DNA of 64,000 nucleotides from Chryseobacterium shigense (GTDB taxonomy: Bacteria; Bacteroidota; Bacteroidia; Flavobacteriales; Weeksellaceae). Position 1 is the first letter of the stretch. Each line of letters begins with the position of its first letter. Where the stretch lies: contig NZ_FTNY01000001.1 in assembly GCF_900156575.1 (NCBI RefSeq), forward strand, positions 1,159,336-1,223,335. The letters are read 5' to 3'. The notes under the pieces are model-generated. The model did no database searches. It saw only the letters and a list, made by a program, of their open reading frames with translations, and was not told the origin of the DNA. The position numbers and the translations under genes were made by a program. Below are positions 24,601-33,777 of the stretch, piece after piece.

Positions 24601-25380
24601 TTAACCCAAACTAAGAAAATCCTTAACAACATTAGCAAAATCTACCGGATTTTCGGCTTGCACCCAATGTCCTGCATTTTTTACGGTAACAATTTTCGCT
24701 TTTGGAAACTGCTGTTTAATCCCATATTCATCTTGTGGAAGGATGTAATTGGATTTTTCACCGGCAATAAATAAAGAATCCCCTTCAAAAACGCCAAATT
24801 TTACGGCATTGGAAACAAATTCATGATACTTTTCAGACAAAGTTTTAAGATTGAATCTCCAGTTCAGTTTTTTATCATCATCCCAGTATAAGTTCTTGGC
24901 TAAAAACTGAATGGTCGATTTCTCAGGAATATACTGACTCAAAACAGTTTCTACATCACCTCTTGAACTTACTGTATTGAAATCTACCGTTTCAAGGGCT
25001 TTAATAATTCCCTGGTGATGCGGAGGATAGGCCTTTGGTGAAATGTCTACCACAATCAGTTTTTCTACTCTTTCGGGATATTTCAAAGCGAACTGCATGA
25101 CTGCTTTTCCACCTAAAGAATGCCCCAGAATATGAGCTTTTTGAATACCATAATGATCCATATAACGAACAATATCGTCCGCCAGATCATCATGGCTCAT
25201 ACTTTCCGAATGAAAGCTTCTCCCATGATTTCTAAGATCGATCAGATGCACGGGAAGATATTCACCTAAGTCTTTTCCAAAACCTCCCCAGTTGTCCAGC
25301 ATTCCAAACAGTCCGTGAAAGACAAGAAGTGGCGTAGCCGTAAGGTTTTCGCCGAATATTTTTGAGTTTAAGATGTCCAT
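24601..25380 (-). CDS. Alpha/beta hydrolase, YbfF-type esterase
   Basis: This 259-residue cytoplasmic esterase has LLVFHGLFGMLDNWGGFGKDL (oxyanion HG motif, about 18-38), the nucleophile elbow ILGHSLGGKAV (Ser near 88), LIVVDISPKAYPPHHQGI and the terminal NAGHWVQAENP with the catalytic His. This layout is that of YbfF, which hydrolyses acyl-CoA and short-chain esters. The role here is general ester hydrolysis; the specific substrate is unknown. It precedes the graspetide operon in the same direction by 117 nt but a separate promoter candidate lies between. Confidence 0.88.
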   Translation of the reverse strand: MDILNSKIFGENLTATPLLVFHGLFGMLDNWGGFGKDLGEYLPVHLIDLRNHGRSFHSESMSHDDLADDIVRYMDHYGIQKAHILGHSLGGKAVMQFALKYPERVEKLIVVDISPKAYPPHHQGIIKALETVDFNTVSSRGDVETVLSQYIPEKSTIQFLAKNLYWDDDKKLNWRFNLKTLSEKYHEFVSNAVKFGVFEGDSLFIAGEKSNYILPQDEYGIKQQFPKAKIVTVKNAGHWVQAENPVDFANVVKDFLSLG

Positions 25381-25501
25381 TGTTTTTTAATTAGAAGTTA
25401 GAAATTAGAGTTGAAAACCAGCAAATGAAGATTCAAAGAGAGCTTACATCCTTATTGAATATGACTTTCTCTCTTCGGTCTCATGCTTTGCTTTTCTCTA
25501 C

Positions 25502-26224
25502 TTATCCCCAAACCGCCAGTCTCTTCAGATAAGCCTGTACCGTATTTTCAAGTCCCATATACAGTGCTTCAGAAATTAAAGCGTGCCCTATGGATACTTC
25601 AAGAAGGTTTGGAATATTGTCGGCAAAATATTTTAAGTTTTCAAGGCTCAGATCGTGGCCTGCATTGATTCCTAATCCAAATTCTGTAGCAGCGACTGCT
25701 GTATCATAATAAGGTTTGATGGCCTGCTCTTTATTGTTCAAATAATTTTTCGCGTATGCTTCCGTATACAGTTCGATTCTGTCGGCTCCCGTTTTTGCTG
25801 CATGCTCTACCAATTCAGGTAAAGGATCCAGAAAAATAGAGGTACGGATTCCTGCATTTTTAAATTCAGCAATAATTTCCGTCAGAAAGTCGAAATGTTT
25901 TATCGTATCCCAGCCAGCGTTGGAGGTAATGGCATCATCTGCATCCGGAACCAGCGTAACCTGTTCCGGTTTTACTTCCAAAACCATATCAATAAAAGAT
26001 CGGTGCGGATTTCCTTCAATATTGAATTCTGTAGTAACCAAAGGTTTCAGATCGTAAACATCTTTTCTGGTGATGTGCCTCTCATCAGGTCTGGGATGAA
26101 TGGTAATTCCCTGTCCCCCAAATTCCTGAATTTTTATGGCTGCTTCGGTTACACTTGGCGTTTCGCCTCCTCTTGCATTTCTTATGGTCGCAATTTTATT
26201 AATGTTTACGCTTAATTTTGTCAT
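25502..26224 (-). CDS. pdxJ: Pyridoxine 5'-phosphate synthase
   Basis: From the ATG at 26224 the product has 240 residues beginning MTKLSVNINKIATIRNARGG, the standard PdxJ N-terminus; a 13-residue upstream extension is discarded. PdxJ is a TIM-barrel enzyme that condenses 1-deoxyxylulose 5-phosphate with 3-amino-1-phosphohydroxyacetone to pyridoxine 5'-phosphate (vitamin B6). Visible landmarks are GITIHPRPDERHI, TLVPD, SIFLDP, DRIELYTE, LGINAGHDLSLENL and EVSIGHALISEALY. It is in an intergenic setting with small AT-rich flanks. Confidence 0.95.
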   Translation of the reverse strand: MTKLSVNINKIATIRNARGGETPSVTEAAIKIQEFGGQGITIHPRPDERHITRKDVYDLKPLVTTEFNIEGNPHRSFIDMVLEVKPEQVTLVPDADDAITSNAGWDTIKHFDFLTEIIAEFKNAGIRTSIFLDPLPELVEHAAKTGADRIELYTEAYAKNYLNNKEQAIKPYYDTAVAATEFGLGINAGHDLSLENLKYFADNIPNLLEVSIGHALISEALYMGLENTVQAYLKRLAVWG

Positions 26225-26363
26225 TTTTATTAAGATGTTAGATAGCAGAAGTTGGGTTTTCACTCCATTTCCCTATCCTATTATTATTTGTTCAACGTAT
26301 TTTTTTATTAAAAAACCAGATTCTATTAGTTTTAAATTCTTTATAATTTCTGCTTTCTATAGA

Positions 26364-27632
26364 CTATACTTTAACGCTTATCTGCATTACCTGAAGGTCA
26401 AATTCTTTTGAAGCCACCAGCAAATGGTCAAAAATATCCGCTTGAATCTGCTCAAAATGCTCCCATTTGGAATCATTAGCAAAGCAATATACCTCAAGGG
26501 GAAGTCCTTGCGGCGTAATATCAAGCTGGCGGACCATTCTGGTTCCGTTTTCATCAATATCCGGATCGTTTTCTATATATTTCTGGGCATAATATCTGAA
26601 AACACCGATATTGGTAAGCTGCCTGCCATTGATGGTTTTATCGTTATGTTCCAGACTCAAGTTTTCCTGTCTGATCTCCCTTGTCTTTTCTTCCAGATAA
26701 TCTGAAATAAGGTTGATATCTTTTAAACGTTCAACATCTTCTTCGTTTAAAAATTTAAAGGAATTGATATTGAAATAAACTGATTTCTTGATTCTTCTTG
26801 TATTGGATTCCGACATGACCTGGAGGTTTTTGATCTCCGTAGTAAGAAGGTCATAGGTAGGAATGGTTGAAACGGTTTTATCAAAATTGGTGATCTTGGT
26901 GGTCAGAAGGCTGATATCTGTAATATTTCCTTCAATGCTGTATTTGGGAATGCTTACCCAATCCCCTACTTTGAGGTTCTTTGAGGTCGCAACATGGATC
27001 CCCGTAACAAAACCTAAAATCGTATCCCTGAAAACGAGTACCAATACTGCAGTAATCGCCCCCAAACTCCCAACAATGGTGGTTCCCTTGATCCCAAATA
27101 TGACACACAACCCTACGACAGAAAAAATGAATATTCCTAAGATCTTTACAGTTTCTGAAATAGCATTCAGCGCCATAATTTTATAAAAATCCTGTTTTAT
27201 GGTGAAATAGCTCCTGAAACCTGTCAGTGAACGGTAAAGCATTCCGGCAAGAATCAATACCAATCCTAAATTGATGGATCTGTTGATAAAAATATTCGTT
27301 TTAGGGAGTGCTGTGGCGGGAAATATCGACGGATGGATGGCACCTACCACCAAGAGTGCTGAAAAATGAGCAACAGAATTGCTGATTTTAGACTGGTAAA
27401 TGGATCGGATGATAGGATATTTTTCATCATTCCGAAAAAATCTGAATACAAAATTGATGACAAATTTAAAAATAAAATCTACCACTAAAAATACGGCACA
27501 CAGCAAGGCCAGTTTGATAATAATATGAACAATCCAATCCATTCCGCCCGGTGTTACCTGACTGATATAGATGTACAACTGCTCACTTATTTCCTGTAAA
27601 AAGTTTTTAGTGTCTTGTATTTCGTCTTTCAT
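26364..27632 (-). CDS. Mechanosensitive ion channel, MscS family (YbdG-like)
   Basis: This is a 422-residue inner-membrane protein. About five hydrophobic segments lie in the N-terminal half (near 30-60, 85-110, 115-140, 165-190, 195-215). The pore-lining helix and beta domain follow: GSLGAITAVLVLVFRDTILGFVTGIHVATSKNLKVGDWVSIPKYSIEGNI, which is the conserved MscS region. A soluble C-terminal domain makes up the last 190 residues. The size and long N-terminus resemble YbdG/YnaI miniconductance channels that open on hypo-osmotic shock. Confidence 0.9.
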   Translation of the reverse strand: MKDEIQDTKNFLQEISEQLYIYISQVTPGGMDWIVHIIIKLALLCAVFLVVDFIFKFVINFVFRFFRNDEKYPIIRSIYQSKISNSVAHFSALLVVGAIHPSIFPATALPKTNIFINRSINLGLVLILAGMLYRSLTGFRSYFTIKQDFYKIMALNAISETVKILGIFIFSVVGLCVIFGIKGTTIVGSLGAITAVLVLVFRDTILGFVTGIHVATSKNLKVGDWVSIPKYSIEGNITDISLLTTKITNFDKTVSTIPTYDLLTTEIKNLQVMSESNTRRIKKSVYFNINSFKFLNEEDVERLKDINLISDYLEEKTREIRQENLSLEHNDKTINGRQLTNIGVFRYYAQKYIENDPDIDENGTRMVRQLDITPQGLPLEVYCFANDSKWEHFEQIQADIFDHLLVASKEFDLQVMQISVKV

Positions 27633-27754
27633 TACAGCAAATTTATAAAATTAAGAATGATGATGTTACTATTCACAATCAATTTTCATCCCAAATGCGT
27701 AAAAGGTCTTTGGAAATCTTCTTTTTTCCTATCTTGCATTGATAATTTTAAAGA

Positions 27755-28246
27755 ATGGATACAACCTTAATCAATATTCTCTGTCTTATTTTACTGTTCC
27801 TTGGCATGCTGGGAACTTTTCTTCCTGTCCTTCCGGGACTTTTACTGAGCATCTGCGGTCTTTTGATCTATAAATTCGGAACGGATGCTGATCTGCCCAT
27901 GATTTATATCTGGGCTTTCGGAATTCTTACGGTTATTTCTATAGTGCTGAGTTACGTCATTCCGGCAAAAACCAATAGAAAATATGGTGGAACCCGCTGG
28001 GGAAGTATCGGATCGATTATCGGAACTATTGTAGGAATTTTCATTCCTATTCCTTTGGGCTTTCTGGTAGGAATGTTTGCCGGGGTATTTATCGGTGAGC
28101 TTCTTCATGACAGCAAGGATATGAACAAGGCTCTGCAATCTACTAAAGGGGCATTTATCGGCTTCATTTACGGAACCGGTTTTAGTCTTGTCGTAGGTGT
28201 GGCAATGTTTTTGGTAGTAGTTTTAGATATGCTTAATATTATTTAA
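27755..28246 (+). CDS. DUF456 family membrane protein
   Basis: This 163-residue protein is almost entirely hydrophobic and Gly-rich, with about four membrane segments and soluble turns such as PAKTNRKYGGTRWGS. The pattern GTFLPVLPGLLLSICGLLIY and GIFIPIPLGFLVGMFAGVFIGELLHD is that of DUF456. The function is unknown. Nine bases separate it from the lipoprotein gene that follows, so they are probably co-transcribed. Confidence 0.88.
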   Translation: MDTTLINILCLILLFLGMLGTFLPVLPGLLLSICGLLIYKFGTDADLPMIYIWAFGILTVISIVLSYVIPAKTNRKYGGTRWGSIGSIIGTIVGIFIPIPLGFLVGMFAGVFIGELLHDSKDMNKALQSTKGAFIGFIYGTGFSLVVGVAMFLVVVLDMLNII

Positions 28247-28255
28247 AAAAAAGAT

Positions 28256-28765
28256 ATGTTCCACAAAGCCATCATATTCAGCCTGGGAATGCTGACACTA
28301 GCGGGATGCGATGCCCAAAAGAAGACGAAAACACCGGAACCAACTTCCGGAACAACCTCTCCTATGAATGAAACTAAAAACGCTGCACAACAAGGAGGCA
28401 TTATCTATCTGAATCAGGGTGATAATAAATTCCTGAAAGAATATGAAATGAATGTCACCTTCAAAGGTATTTCTGAGGACAGCCGTTGTCCCGAGGGCGC
28501 CAACTGTATCTGGGCCGGGGTTGCCGTAGCACAGATTGAAGTGATGGGAACCTATTCCCGACCGATGATTTTAAGTCTCGCTACTACTGAAAATGCAGGA
28601 AGAAATTTCCATCAGTCGCAAGAATTTAATGGATATACGATCTCATTGGAAGAAGTCTCTCCGTTTCCAAAAGCGGATGGCGGCGCCAAAGCTTTGGAAG
28701 GAAAATATAAAGTCGGGATTACGATCAAAAAAACGGAAGGATCCGGAGATCCTACCAGGAAATAG
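28256..28765 (+). CDS. Small lipoprotein of unknown function
   Basis: This is a 169-residue lipoprotein. The signal peptide MFHKAIIFSLGMLTLAGC ends in a lipobox (LAGC, Cys 18) and is followed by a Lys/Thr/Pro-rich tether. The mature domain has SEDSRCPEGANCIWAGVAVAQIEV, with two Cys bracketing a short loop (a SRCPxxxxCxWxG pattern I have seen in Bacteroidota lipoproteins), and a Lys-rich C-terminus. No catalytic motif is visible. Its last 14 nt overlap the convergent ung gene. Confidence 0.72.
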   Translation: MFHKAIIFSLGMLTLAGCDAQKKTKTPEPTSGTTSPMNETKNAAQQGGIIYLNQGDNKFLKEYEMNVTFKGISEDSRCPEGANCIWAGVAVAQIEVMGTYSRPMILSLATTENAGRNFHQSQEFNGYTISLEEVSPFPKADGGAKALEGKYKVGITIKKTEGSGDPTRK

Positions 28766-29393
28766 GTTTCTTGCCTTTTGAAACAAGATATTCGTTGATT
28801 TTTGAAAACGGCTTGCTTCCATAAAAACCTCTGTAGACAGAAAAGGGTGACGGATGCGCCGATTTTAAAATAAAATGTTTAGCCGGATCGATGAGTTCGG
28901 CTTTTTTTTGGGCAAAAGCTCCCCAAAGGACGAAAACCACATTTTCTTTTTTATCTGAAATTTCTTTGATGATAAAATCTGTGAATTTTTCCCATCCCAG
29001 GTCTTTATGAGAATTCGGTGAATGAGCTCGGACGGTTAAAGTCGCATTCAATAATAAAACGCCTTGCTTGCCCCAGTCATCCAACTCTTTTGAAGTTCTT
29101 TCAATTCCCAGATCATCTTTCAGTTCAGTGAAAATATTTTTCAGAGAAGGAGGTGCTGTTACCTGTTCCGAAACAGAAAAGCACAAACCATTGGCCTGAT
29201 AGTCATTATGATAAGGATCCTGCCCGATGATCACCACCTCAACCTCTTCGAAAGGGGTGATTTCCAAGGCTCTGAATATTTGATTTTTAGGAGGAAATAC
29301 TTTGGTTGCAGCATATTCCTGTTTCACTTTTTCCCAAAGGGTTGTAAAATAGGTTGTGCTTTTTATTGGGGCTAAAATGTCTGTCCAGGTCAT
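28752..29393 (-). CDS. ung: Uracil-DNA glycosylase
   Basis: This 213-residue enzyme excises uracil from DNA, starting base-excision repair. VVIIGQDPYHNDYQANGLCFSV carries the catalytic Asp and the water-activating loop of family 1 UDG. LLLNATLTVRAHSPNSHKDLGWEKFTD and ILKSAHPSPFSVYRGFYGS (catalytic His in HPSPFS, minor-groove loop) complete the signature. The length is typical. Its 3' end overlaps the convergent lipoprotein gene by 14 nt. Confidence 0.96.
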   Translation of the reverse strand: MTWTDILAPIKSTTYFTTLWEKVKQEYAATKVFPPKNQIFRALEITPFEEVEVVIIGQDPYHNDYQANGLCFSVSEQVTAPPSLKNIFTELKDDLGIERTSKELDDWGKQGVLLLNATLTVRAHSPNSHKDLGWEKFTDFIIKEISDKKENVVFVLWGAFAQKKAELIDPAKHFILKSAHPSPFSVYRGFYGSKPFSKINEYLVSKGKKPISW

Positions 29394-29545
29394 GAGCTTG
29401 ATGTAATAATTTGAAAATAGGTGTTAATATAATGATCTAATTTATCTTCCAAAGGAAACTGTAGTACAAAAATATTCTTTAATTCCTGGATGACCAAATC
29501 TGATGATGTGATGATTACAGGGCTTAATGACTGAATGGAAATAAG

Positions 29546-30547
29546 CTATGTTTTAAATATTTTCACTTTTTTTTCAATCAAAAGGTAAGAAAAGTAGGAC
29601 AGCACTATTGAAAACCCGATTAAAAGAAAATTATTAATATGATAGGAATCTACAATGACAATGTTCTGTTTCTTTACTATATAATGAATGATATACAGTG
29701 AGTAAGAAATATTACCAAGAAAATAGACCACTTTTGTTTCTAAAAACTTTTTGACAAGGCTTTCTTTTTCTGAATACAGATGTTTTATAATCATTGCAGA
29801 TAGTAGAGGAATAAAGAATATCCCCCTTCCAGTGTAAAGCAAGGCTAAAAATAAAATAACAGCTCCATACACATAAAAATTACTTTTCTTCATCTTTATT
29901 TCCGGTAAAAATGCAATCCCGATTCCTATACAATAAGAAGAAACTGTTCGCACTAAAGAATTTACCCCAAAAACGATATCAAGGTATTGTGAAGATCTGT
30001 TTATGGTTAGTGGTGAATGATCAAAGTACATATCCGGCAGATGAGAAATGACACCTCTGAGAAATAATCCAGATACGATGAGCATCCAGCTGTTTATTTT
30101 ATACCGAAGTACAGCCCAGAGTATAAATGGAAACATCACATAACATATCCATTCCGTACTTAAAGACCAATACACTTCATTGAATGAATAATTGGGATTG
30201 AAAAAACACTGTAGAAGTCCTGCATTAATTAAAAACCCGGGCCAGGAAGGATCTTTTGCAATAAAAAGGATGATAAAAACAATAGAGAAAAAATACACAG
30301 GATAGATTCTGTTGATTCTTTTTTTATAAAATGTCCTTACATTAAAAAAAGTCAGGTGCTGAAATTTTCCGGAATAGGATACCGCAAGAAGAAAAGCACT
30401 GAGTACAAAAAAAATATCTACAGCCACATACCCTTTGCCAATCACAGACTGAATCCAAAAACTTTTAAAATAAGTGAAATGGAAAAATGTCACCCAAAGT
30501 GCTACAATACCTCTAAGTCCGGTTAACGATTTTATTTCATTTCTCAT
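29546..30547 (-). CDS. Acyltransferase family 3 (OafA/YrhL-type membrane acyltransferase)
   Basis: From the ATG at 30547 this is a 333-residue membrane protein that starts [24 protein letters not shown]. The R-G-(I)-x-A-x-x-V-x-x-x-H pattern is that of acyltransferase family 3, which moves acetyl groups onto extracytoplasmic sugars. About ten membrane segments follow. [17 protein letters not shown] holds the second conserved piece (VD-FFVLSGF). Likely substrate: a surface polysaccharide or peptidoglycan-like sugar. A GNAT gene lies 46 nt upstream in the same direction. Confidence 0.87.
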   Translation of the reverse strand: MRNEIKSLTGLRGIVALWVTFFHFTYFKSFWIQSVIGKGYVAVDIFFVLSAFLLAVSYSGKFQHLTFFNVRTFYKKRINRIYPVYFFSIVFIILFIAKDPSWPGFLINAGLLQCFFNPNYSFNEVYWSLSTEWICYVMFPFILWAVLRYKINSWMLIVSGLFLRGVISHLPDMYFDHSPLTINRSSQYLDIVFGVNSLVRTVSSYCIGIGIAFLPEIKMKKSNFYVYGAVILFLALLYTGRGIFFIPLLSAMIIKHLYSEKESLVKKFLETKVVYFLGNISYSLYIIHYIVKKQNIVIVDSYHINNFLLIGFSIVLSYFSYLLIEKKVKIFKT

Positions 30548-30593
30548 GTTATAAAAAAACAATATTGCCTTTCCGGCGATCAATGGTTAAAAG

Positions 30594-31103
30594 TTAATTT
30601 CCTTTATATAAACTAAAAACAATATTGTCCGGAAAACCTTCATCTATTCTTCCTTGCTGCAAAACAAAATTGTGTTTCAGCAGCAACTTTTGGGAAGCCT
30701 CATTCATTGTATTGGTGAACGCTAAAATTTCCTGTAAATTTAATTCATTCAATCCAAAATTTAAAACAGCAGCTACAGCTTCCGACATAATTCCTTTTCT
30801 ATGGTAATCCGGCAATAGCTCATAGCCCATTTCTGTAGTTTTCCTGTCTTCAGAAAATTTCCAGAGACAGATGGTTCCGATAAGATTGGATTGACCTTTA
30901 TAAGAGATTCCGAAGAAAATAATTTCCTTACTTTGAGTCCTTCTTTTGATGCTTAAAATAAATTCCAGCGCGTCATAATTGGATTTTGGAGACACTCTTG
31001 TCACAAACTTGTTGATCTCCGGATTGCTGCGGATCTTCAGAATATCATCAACGTGACTTTCATTAATTTCATTTAAAACTAATCTTTCGGTTTCTAATTT
31101 CAT
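30594..31103 (-). CDS. GNAT acetyltransferase, RimJ/RimL-like
   Basis: This 169-residue acetyltransferase begins KLETERLVLNEINESHVDDILKIRSNPEINKFV, the usual RimJ/RimL start, and has the acetyl-CoA site MGYELLPDYHRKGIMSEAVAAVLNFG (Q/RxxGxA-type), followed by AFTNTMNEASQKLLLKHNFV. It acetylates a free amine, possibly a protein N-terminus; the substrate is unknown. It is more than 6 kb from the graspetide cluster, so a role in capping that peptide (as GNATs do for some microviridins) would be speculation. Confidence 0.87.
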   Translation of the reverse strand: MKLETERLVLNEINESHVDDILKIRSNPEINKFVTRVSPKSNYDALEFILSIKRRTQSKEIIFFGISYKGQSNLIGTICLWKFSEDRKTTEMGYELLPDYHRKGIMSEAVAAVLNFGLNELNLQEILAFTNTMNEASQKLLLKHNFVLQQGRIDEGFPDNIVFSLYKGN

Positions 31104-31224
31104 TTTTCAAATGTACTAAAATCAGACGGTCAAAAATCATCTCATCTCCCGGTTAATAGATGCTGTCAACTATTCAAATTAGCTCATTTTCAAATTGTCC
31201 GTCACGAGATTCACATTTTCTCAC

Positions 31225-31232
31225 TAAATTTG
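31225..31232 (+). promoter_or_regulatory. -7 element TAAATTTG immediately before mutS2
   Basis: TAAATTTG ends 4 nt before the GTG start at 31237. A transcript starting at the usual distance would begin at or within the first codon, implying leaderless mRNA. The upstream TTG at 31195-31197 is 27 nt away, longer than usual. Confidence 0.45.
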
Positions 31233-31236
31233 CAAG

Positions 31237-33384
31237 GTGTATATAAATAAAGAAGATTTAAACGAATTAGAGTTTCCGCAATTGCTCGCGGAGATCTCTC
31301 CATTTGCGTATTCTCCGAAAACGAGAGAAAAAATTCTTCAACTTCGTCCCATGGACATTGACGAGGCGGAACTTTCCCTGAAAAAAACGTCGGAATATCT
31401 TTCGAGTTTTGAGAGTTCAAATGCAATTCCGTTCGATGAGTATGAAGATATTGAAATTGAGCTGAAGGTAATGCTGATCGAGAATTACCGTTTGGAAAAC
31501 AACGCTTTCATTAAAATAAAAACCTTAACTGAACAGATAGGAAAACTTCAGAAGTTTTTCGCCACCATGCCAGATACTTTCCCTACTTTAATAGGTGATG
31601 TTTCTGTGCTGGAGTTTAAAAAAGAGATCATTGACAAGGTCGATAAGGTCTTTAACCGTTTTGGGGAAGTAAAAAGTGATGCCTCTCCTATTTTAAAAGA
31701 ACTGAGGGCTGAAATCCAGCTTGCTAAAAAAGCAATCCAGGAAAATTTCAACCGTGCGCTGTTCAATTACGGACAGAGCGACTTTCTGGATGATATCCGG
31801 GAAACTATTATTGAAGACCAGAGAGTTCTAGCAGTAAAATCAGGGTTTAAGAAACGAGTTGCAGGAAGGGTTTTAGGAATTTCAAAAACGGGTTCCATTA
31901 CCTATATGCAGCCGGATAGTGTGGTAAAACATTACTTCAAGCTAAAGGAAAGTGAAGAGGAAGAGAAGAAAGAGATCGATAAGATCCTGAGAAAACTTAC
32001 GGCTGAACTGGCAGAATTCCAGCCTCAGCTATGGAAATATCAGGTGTATATTTTTGATCTTGATCTGACGAGAGCAAAAGCGAAATTTGCTGAACTGGTG
32101 AATGGAATACTTCCGAAAATCAACCGTCACAGAACACTGAAGCTGAAAGATGCATTTCATCCCCTGTTATGGCTTAGAAATAAAGTAGAAAACAAGACGA
32201 TTTTTCCACAGACGCTATCATTGACGGATCATAACAGAATTATCTGTATTTCGGGACCGAATGCGGGAGGAAAGTCCATCACTCTGAAAACGGTCGGACT
32301 GCTTCAGCTGATGATCCAAAGCGGAATTCTGGTCCCTGTGCATCCAAGATCTGAAATGTTCTTTTTTGAAAAGATCATGACGGATATCGGAGATAACCAG
32401 TCGATTGAGAACCATTTGTCCACTTATTCTTCAAGACTTAAGAAAATGTCAGGAATCATCCGTGAGGCAGATGCAAATACCTTACTTCTTATTGATGAAT
32501 TCGGGACAGGATCTGATCCTGAGCTCGGTGGCGCACTGGCGGAAAGTTTCATGGAATATTTCTATGACAAAAAAAGTTTTGCGATCATTACAACTCACTA
32601 TACGAATATCAAGCTTGTCATTGAAGAGCTTCCGAATGCTGAAAATGCAGCCATGCTTTTCGATGAAGAAACACTTGAACCCATGTATAAACTGGAGGTA
32701 GGACAGGCAGGAAGTTCGTTCACATTTGAAGTAGCGGAGAAAAACAGAATTCCGAGATTTATCATTCATGCTGCAAAAAAGAAAGTAGAGCACGATATTG
32801 TTAATCTTGATAAAACGATTGTAAAGCTTCAGCAGGAAAAATTTGAAGTTGAAAAACTGAAAACCGATCTGGCTGAAAGAAAGGAATCTGTGGAAGACAA
32901 ACGTGACAATCTCCAGAAACTTAATGAGCAGCTGCAACAGAAACTGTTCAATTTCCAAAAATTATATGAGGAGGAACATCGTAAACTTCAGTTTGGGAAT
33001 AAAATTGAAACGTTCATCGACAGCTATGTAAAAGGTAAATCGAGAAAAGATGTTGTGAAAGATTTTGTGAAAATTCTTGAACAGGAAAAATTCAGGAAAA
33101 TTGGGGCAGATAAAGATGAAACCAAACGTCTTCAGGTGGTTAAACGAAAAATCACGCAGCAACTCAAAAAAGATGATGTGATTGAAAAAATCGCTGAAAC
33201 CAATGAAAAACTGGAAGAGAAACGCAAAACCGACCGTGCCGTGTGGATGAAAGAGGGGCAGCGTGTCCGGATTCCCGGAAGTACCAGCGTAGGAACGATT
33301 GAAAAAATTTCCAAGAATAAAGTGATCGTGAACTATGGAACTTTTAAGACAACGATTAATGCGGATGAACTTGAAAGAATTTAA
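31237..33384 (+). CDS. MutS2-type ATPase lacking the Smr domain
   Basis: This is a 715-residue MutS2 family protein. Core and lever regions precede the ATPase: Walker A ISGPNAGGKSITLKT (near 340), FEKIMTDIGDNQSIENHLSTYSSRLK, Walker B TLLLIDEFGTGSDPELGGALAESF and ITTHYTNIK. A long coiled coil (about 510-600) follows, then GQRVRIPGSTSVGTIEKISKNKVIVNYG. Standard MutS2 (about 780) ends in an Smr nuclease domain; here the protein stops after the KOW-like segment, so no Smr is seen. The start is GTG. MutS2 proteins act in recombination control or ribosome-collision rescue. Confidence 0.9.
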   Translation: MYINKEDLNELEFPQLLAEISPFAYSPKTREKILQLRPMDIDEAELSLKKTSEYLSSFESSNAIPFDEYEDIEIELKVMLIENYRLENNAFIKIKTLTEQIGKLQKFFATMPDTFPTLIGDVSVLEFKKEIIDKVDKVFNRFGEVKSDASPILKELRAEIQLAKKAIQENFNRALFNYGQSDFLDDIRETIIEDQRVLAVKSGFKKRVAGRVLGISKTGSITYMQPDSVVKHYFKLKESEEEEKKEIDKILRKLTAELAEFQPQLWKYQVYIFDLDLTRAKAKFAELVNGILPKINRHRTLKLKDAFHPLLWLRNKVENKTIFPQTLSLTDHNRIICISGPNAGGKSITLKTVGLLQLMIQSGILVPVHPRSEMFFFEKIMTDIGDNQSIENHLSTYSSRLKKMSGIIREADANTLLLIDEFGTGSDPELGGALAESFMEYFYDKKSFAIITTHYTNIKLVIEELPNAENAAMLFDEETLEPMYKLEVGQAGSSFTFEVAEKNRIPRFIIHAAKKKVEHDIVNLDKTIVKLQQEKFEVEKLKTDLAERKESVEDKRDNLQKLNEQLQQKLFNFQKLYEEEHRKLQFGNKIETFIDSYVKGKSRKDVVKDFVKILEQEKFRKIGADKDETKRLQVVKRKITQQLKKDDVIEKIAETNEKLEEKRKTDRAVWMKEGQRVRIPGSTSVGTIEKISKNKVIVNYGTFKTTINADELERI

Positions 33385-33403
33385 TAATATAACTTTTAAA
33401 CAT

Positions 33404-33440
33404 AAAAATAGCGCTGAATGTTCAGCGCTATTTTATTTTA
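33404..33440 (+). terminator. Intrinsic terminator after mutS2
   Basis: The near-perfect hairpin AAAATAGCGCTGAA/TTCAGCGCTATTTT (33405-33418 and 33421-33434), tightly looped, is followed by ATTTTA. It is 20 nt after the stop. Confidence 0.88.
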
Positions 33441-33486
33441 ACGACTAAACATTGTCTGTTGAAGCATACAGATCAAATTTTCTTGT

Positions 33487-33494
33487 TATTTTTG
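33487..33494 (+). promoter_or_regulatory. -7 element TATTTTTG just before a small membrane protein gene
   Basis: TATTTTTG ends 4 nt before the ATG at 33499, the same geometry as at mutS2, which suggests a leaderless or nearly leaderless transcript. The best upstream TTG (33459-33461) is 25 nt away. Confidence 0.4.
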
Positions 33495-33498
33495 GATC

Positions 33499-33777
33499 AT
33501 GGATAAAAGCTTTCGTGTCCTTTGGATTTTTTATAGAAAATTACTAATCCCTGCTGTTTCATTTTCGCTATTATTATGCTTCTTTACTCAATGGAGTGTT
33601 GAAAATTTTGGATTATGCTTTTTCCTTATCTTTCCTTTGCTCCATTTTTTCATTTATGATATACGGCTTAAAAGCGAATATTTTTTTTACGCCAATTTTG
33701 GATTTTCAAAATGGTTTTTGTGGGGATTCACAGGATCATTAAGTTTAATGATCAAATTTATGACACGATTCTTATGA
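33499..33777 (+). CDS. Small membrane protein linked to an ABC ATPase
   Basis: This is a 92-residue, Phe-rich protein of unknown family. Two or three membrane segments are visible: LLIPAVSFSLLLCFF (about 15-29), FGLCFFLIFPLLHFFIY (about 37-53) and FLWGFTGSLSLMI (about 73-85). It overlaps the ATPase gene by 4 nt (ATGA), so the two are translationally coupled, and it is a candidate membrane partner for that ATPase. It is much smaller than known ABC permeases (usually five or more segments), so it would have to oligomerise or serve as an anchor. Confidence 0.6.
   Translation: MDKSFRVLWIFYRKLLIPAVSFSLLLCFFTQWSVENFGLCFFLIFPLLHFFIYDIRLKSEYFFYANFGFSKWFLWGFTGSLSLMIKFMTRFL

Noticed and set aside
30594..31103. 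GNAT gene considered as N-acetyltransferase of the graspetide
   Set aside because: It is over 6 kb away, separated by unrelated genes, and looks like RimJ/RimL.
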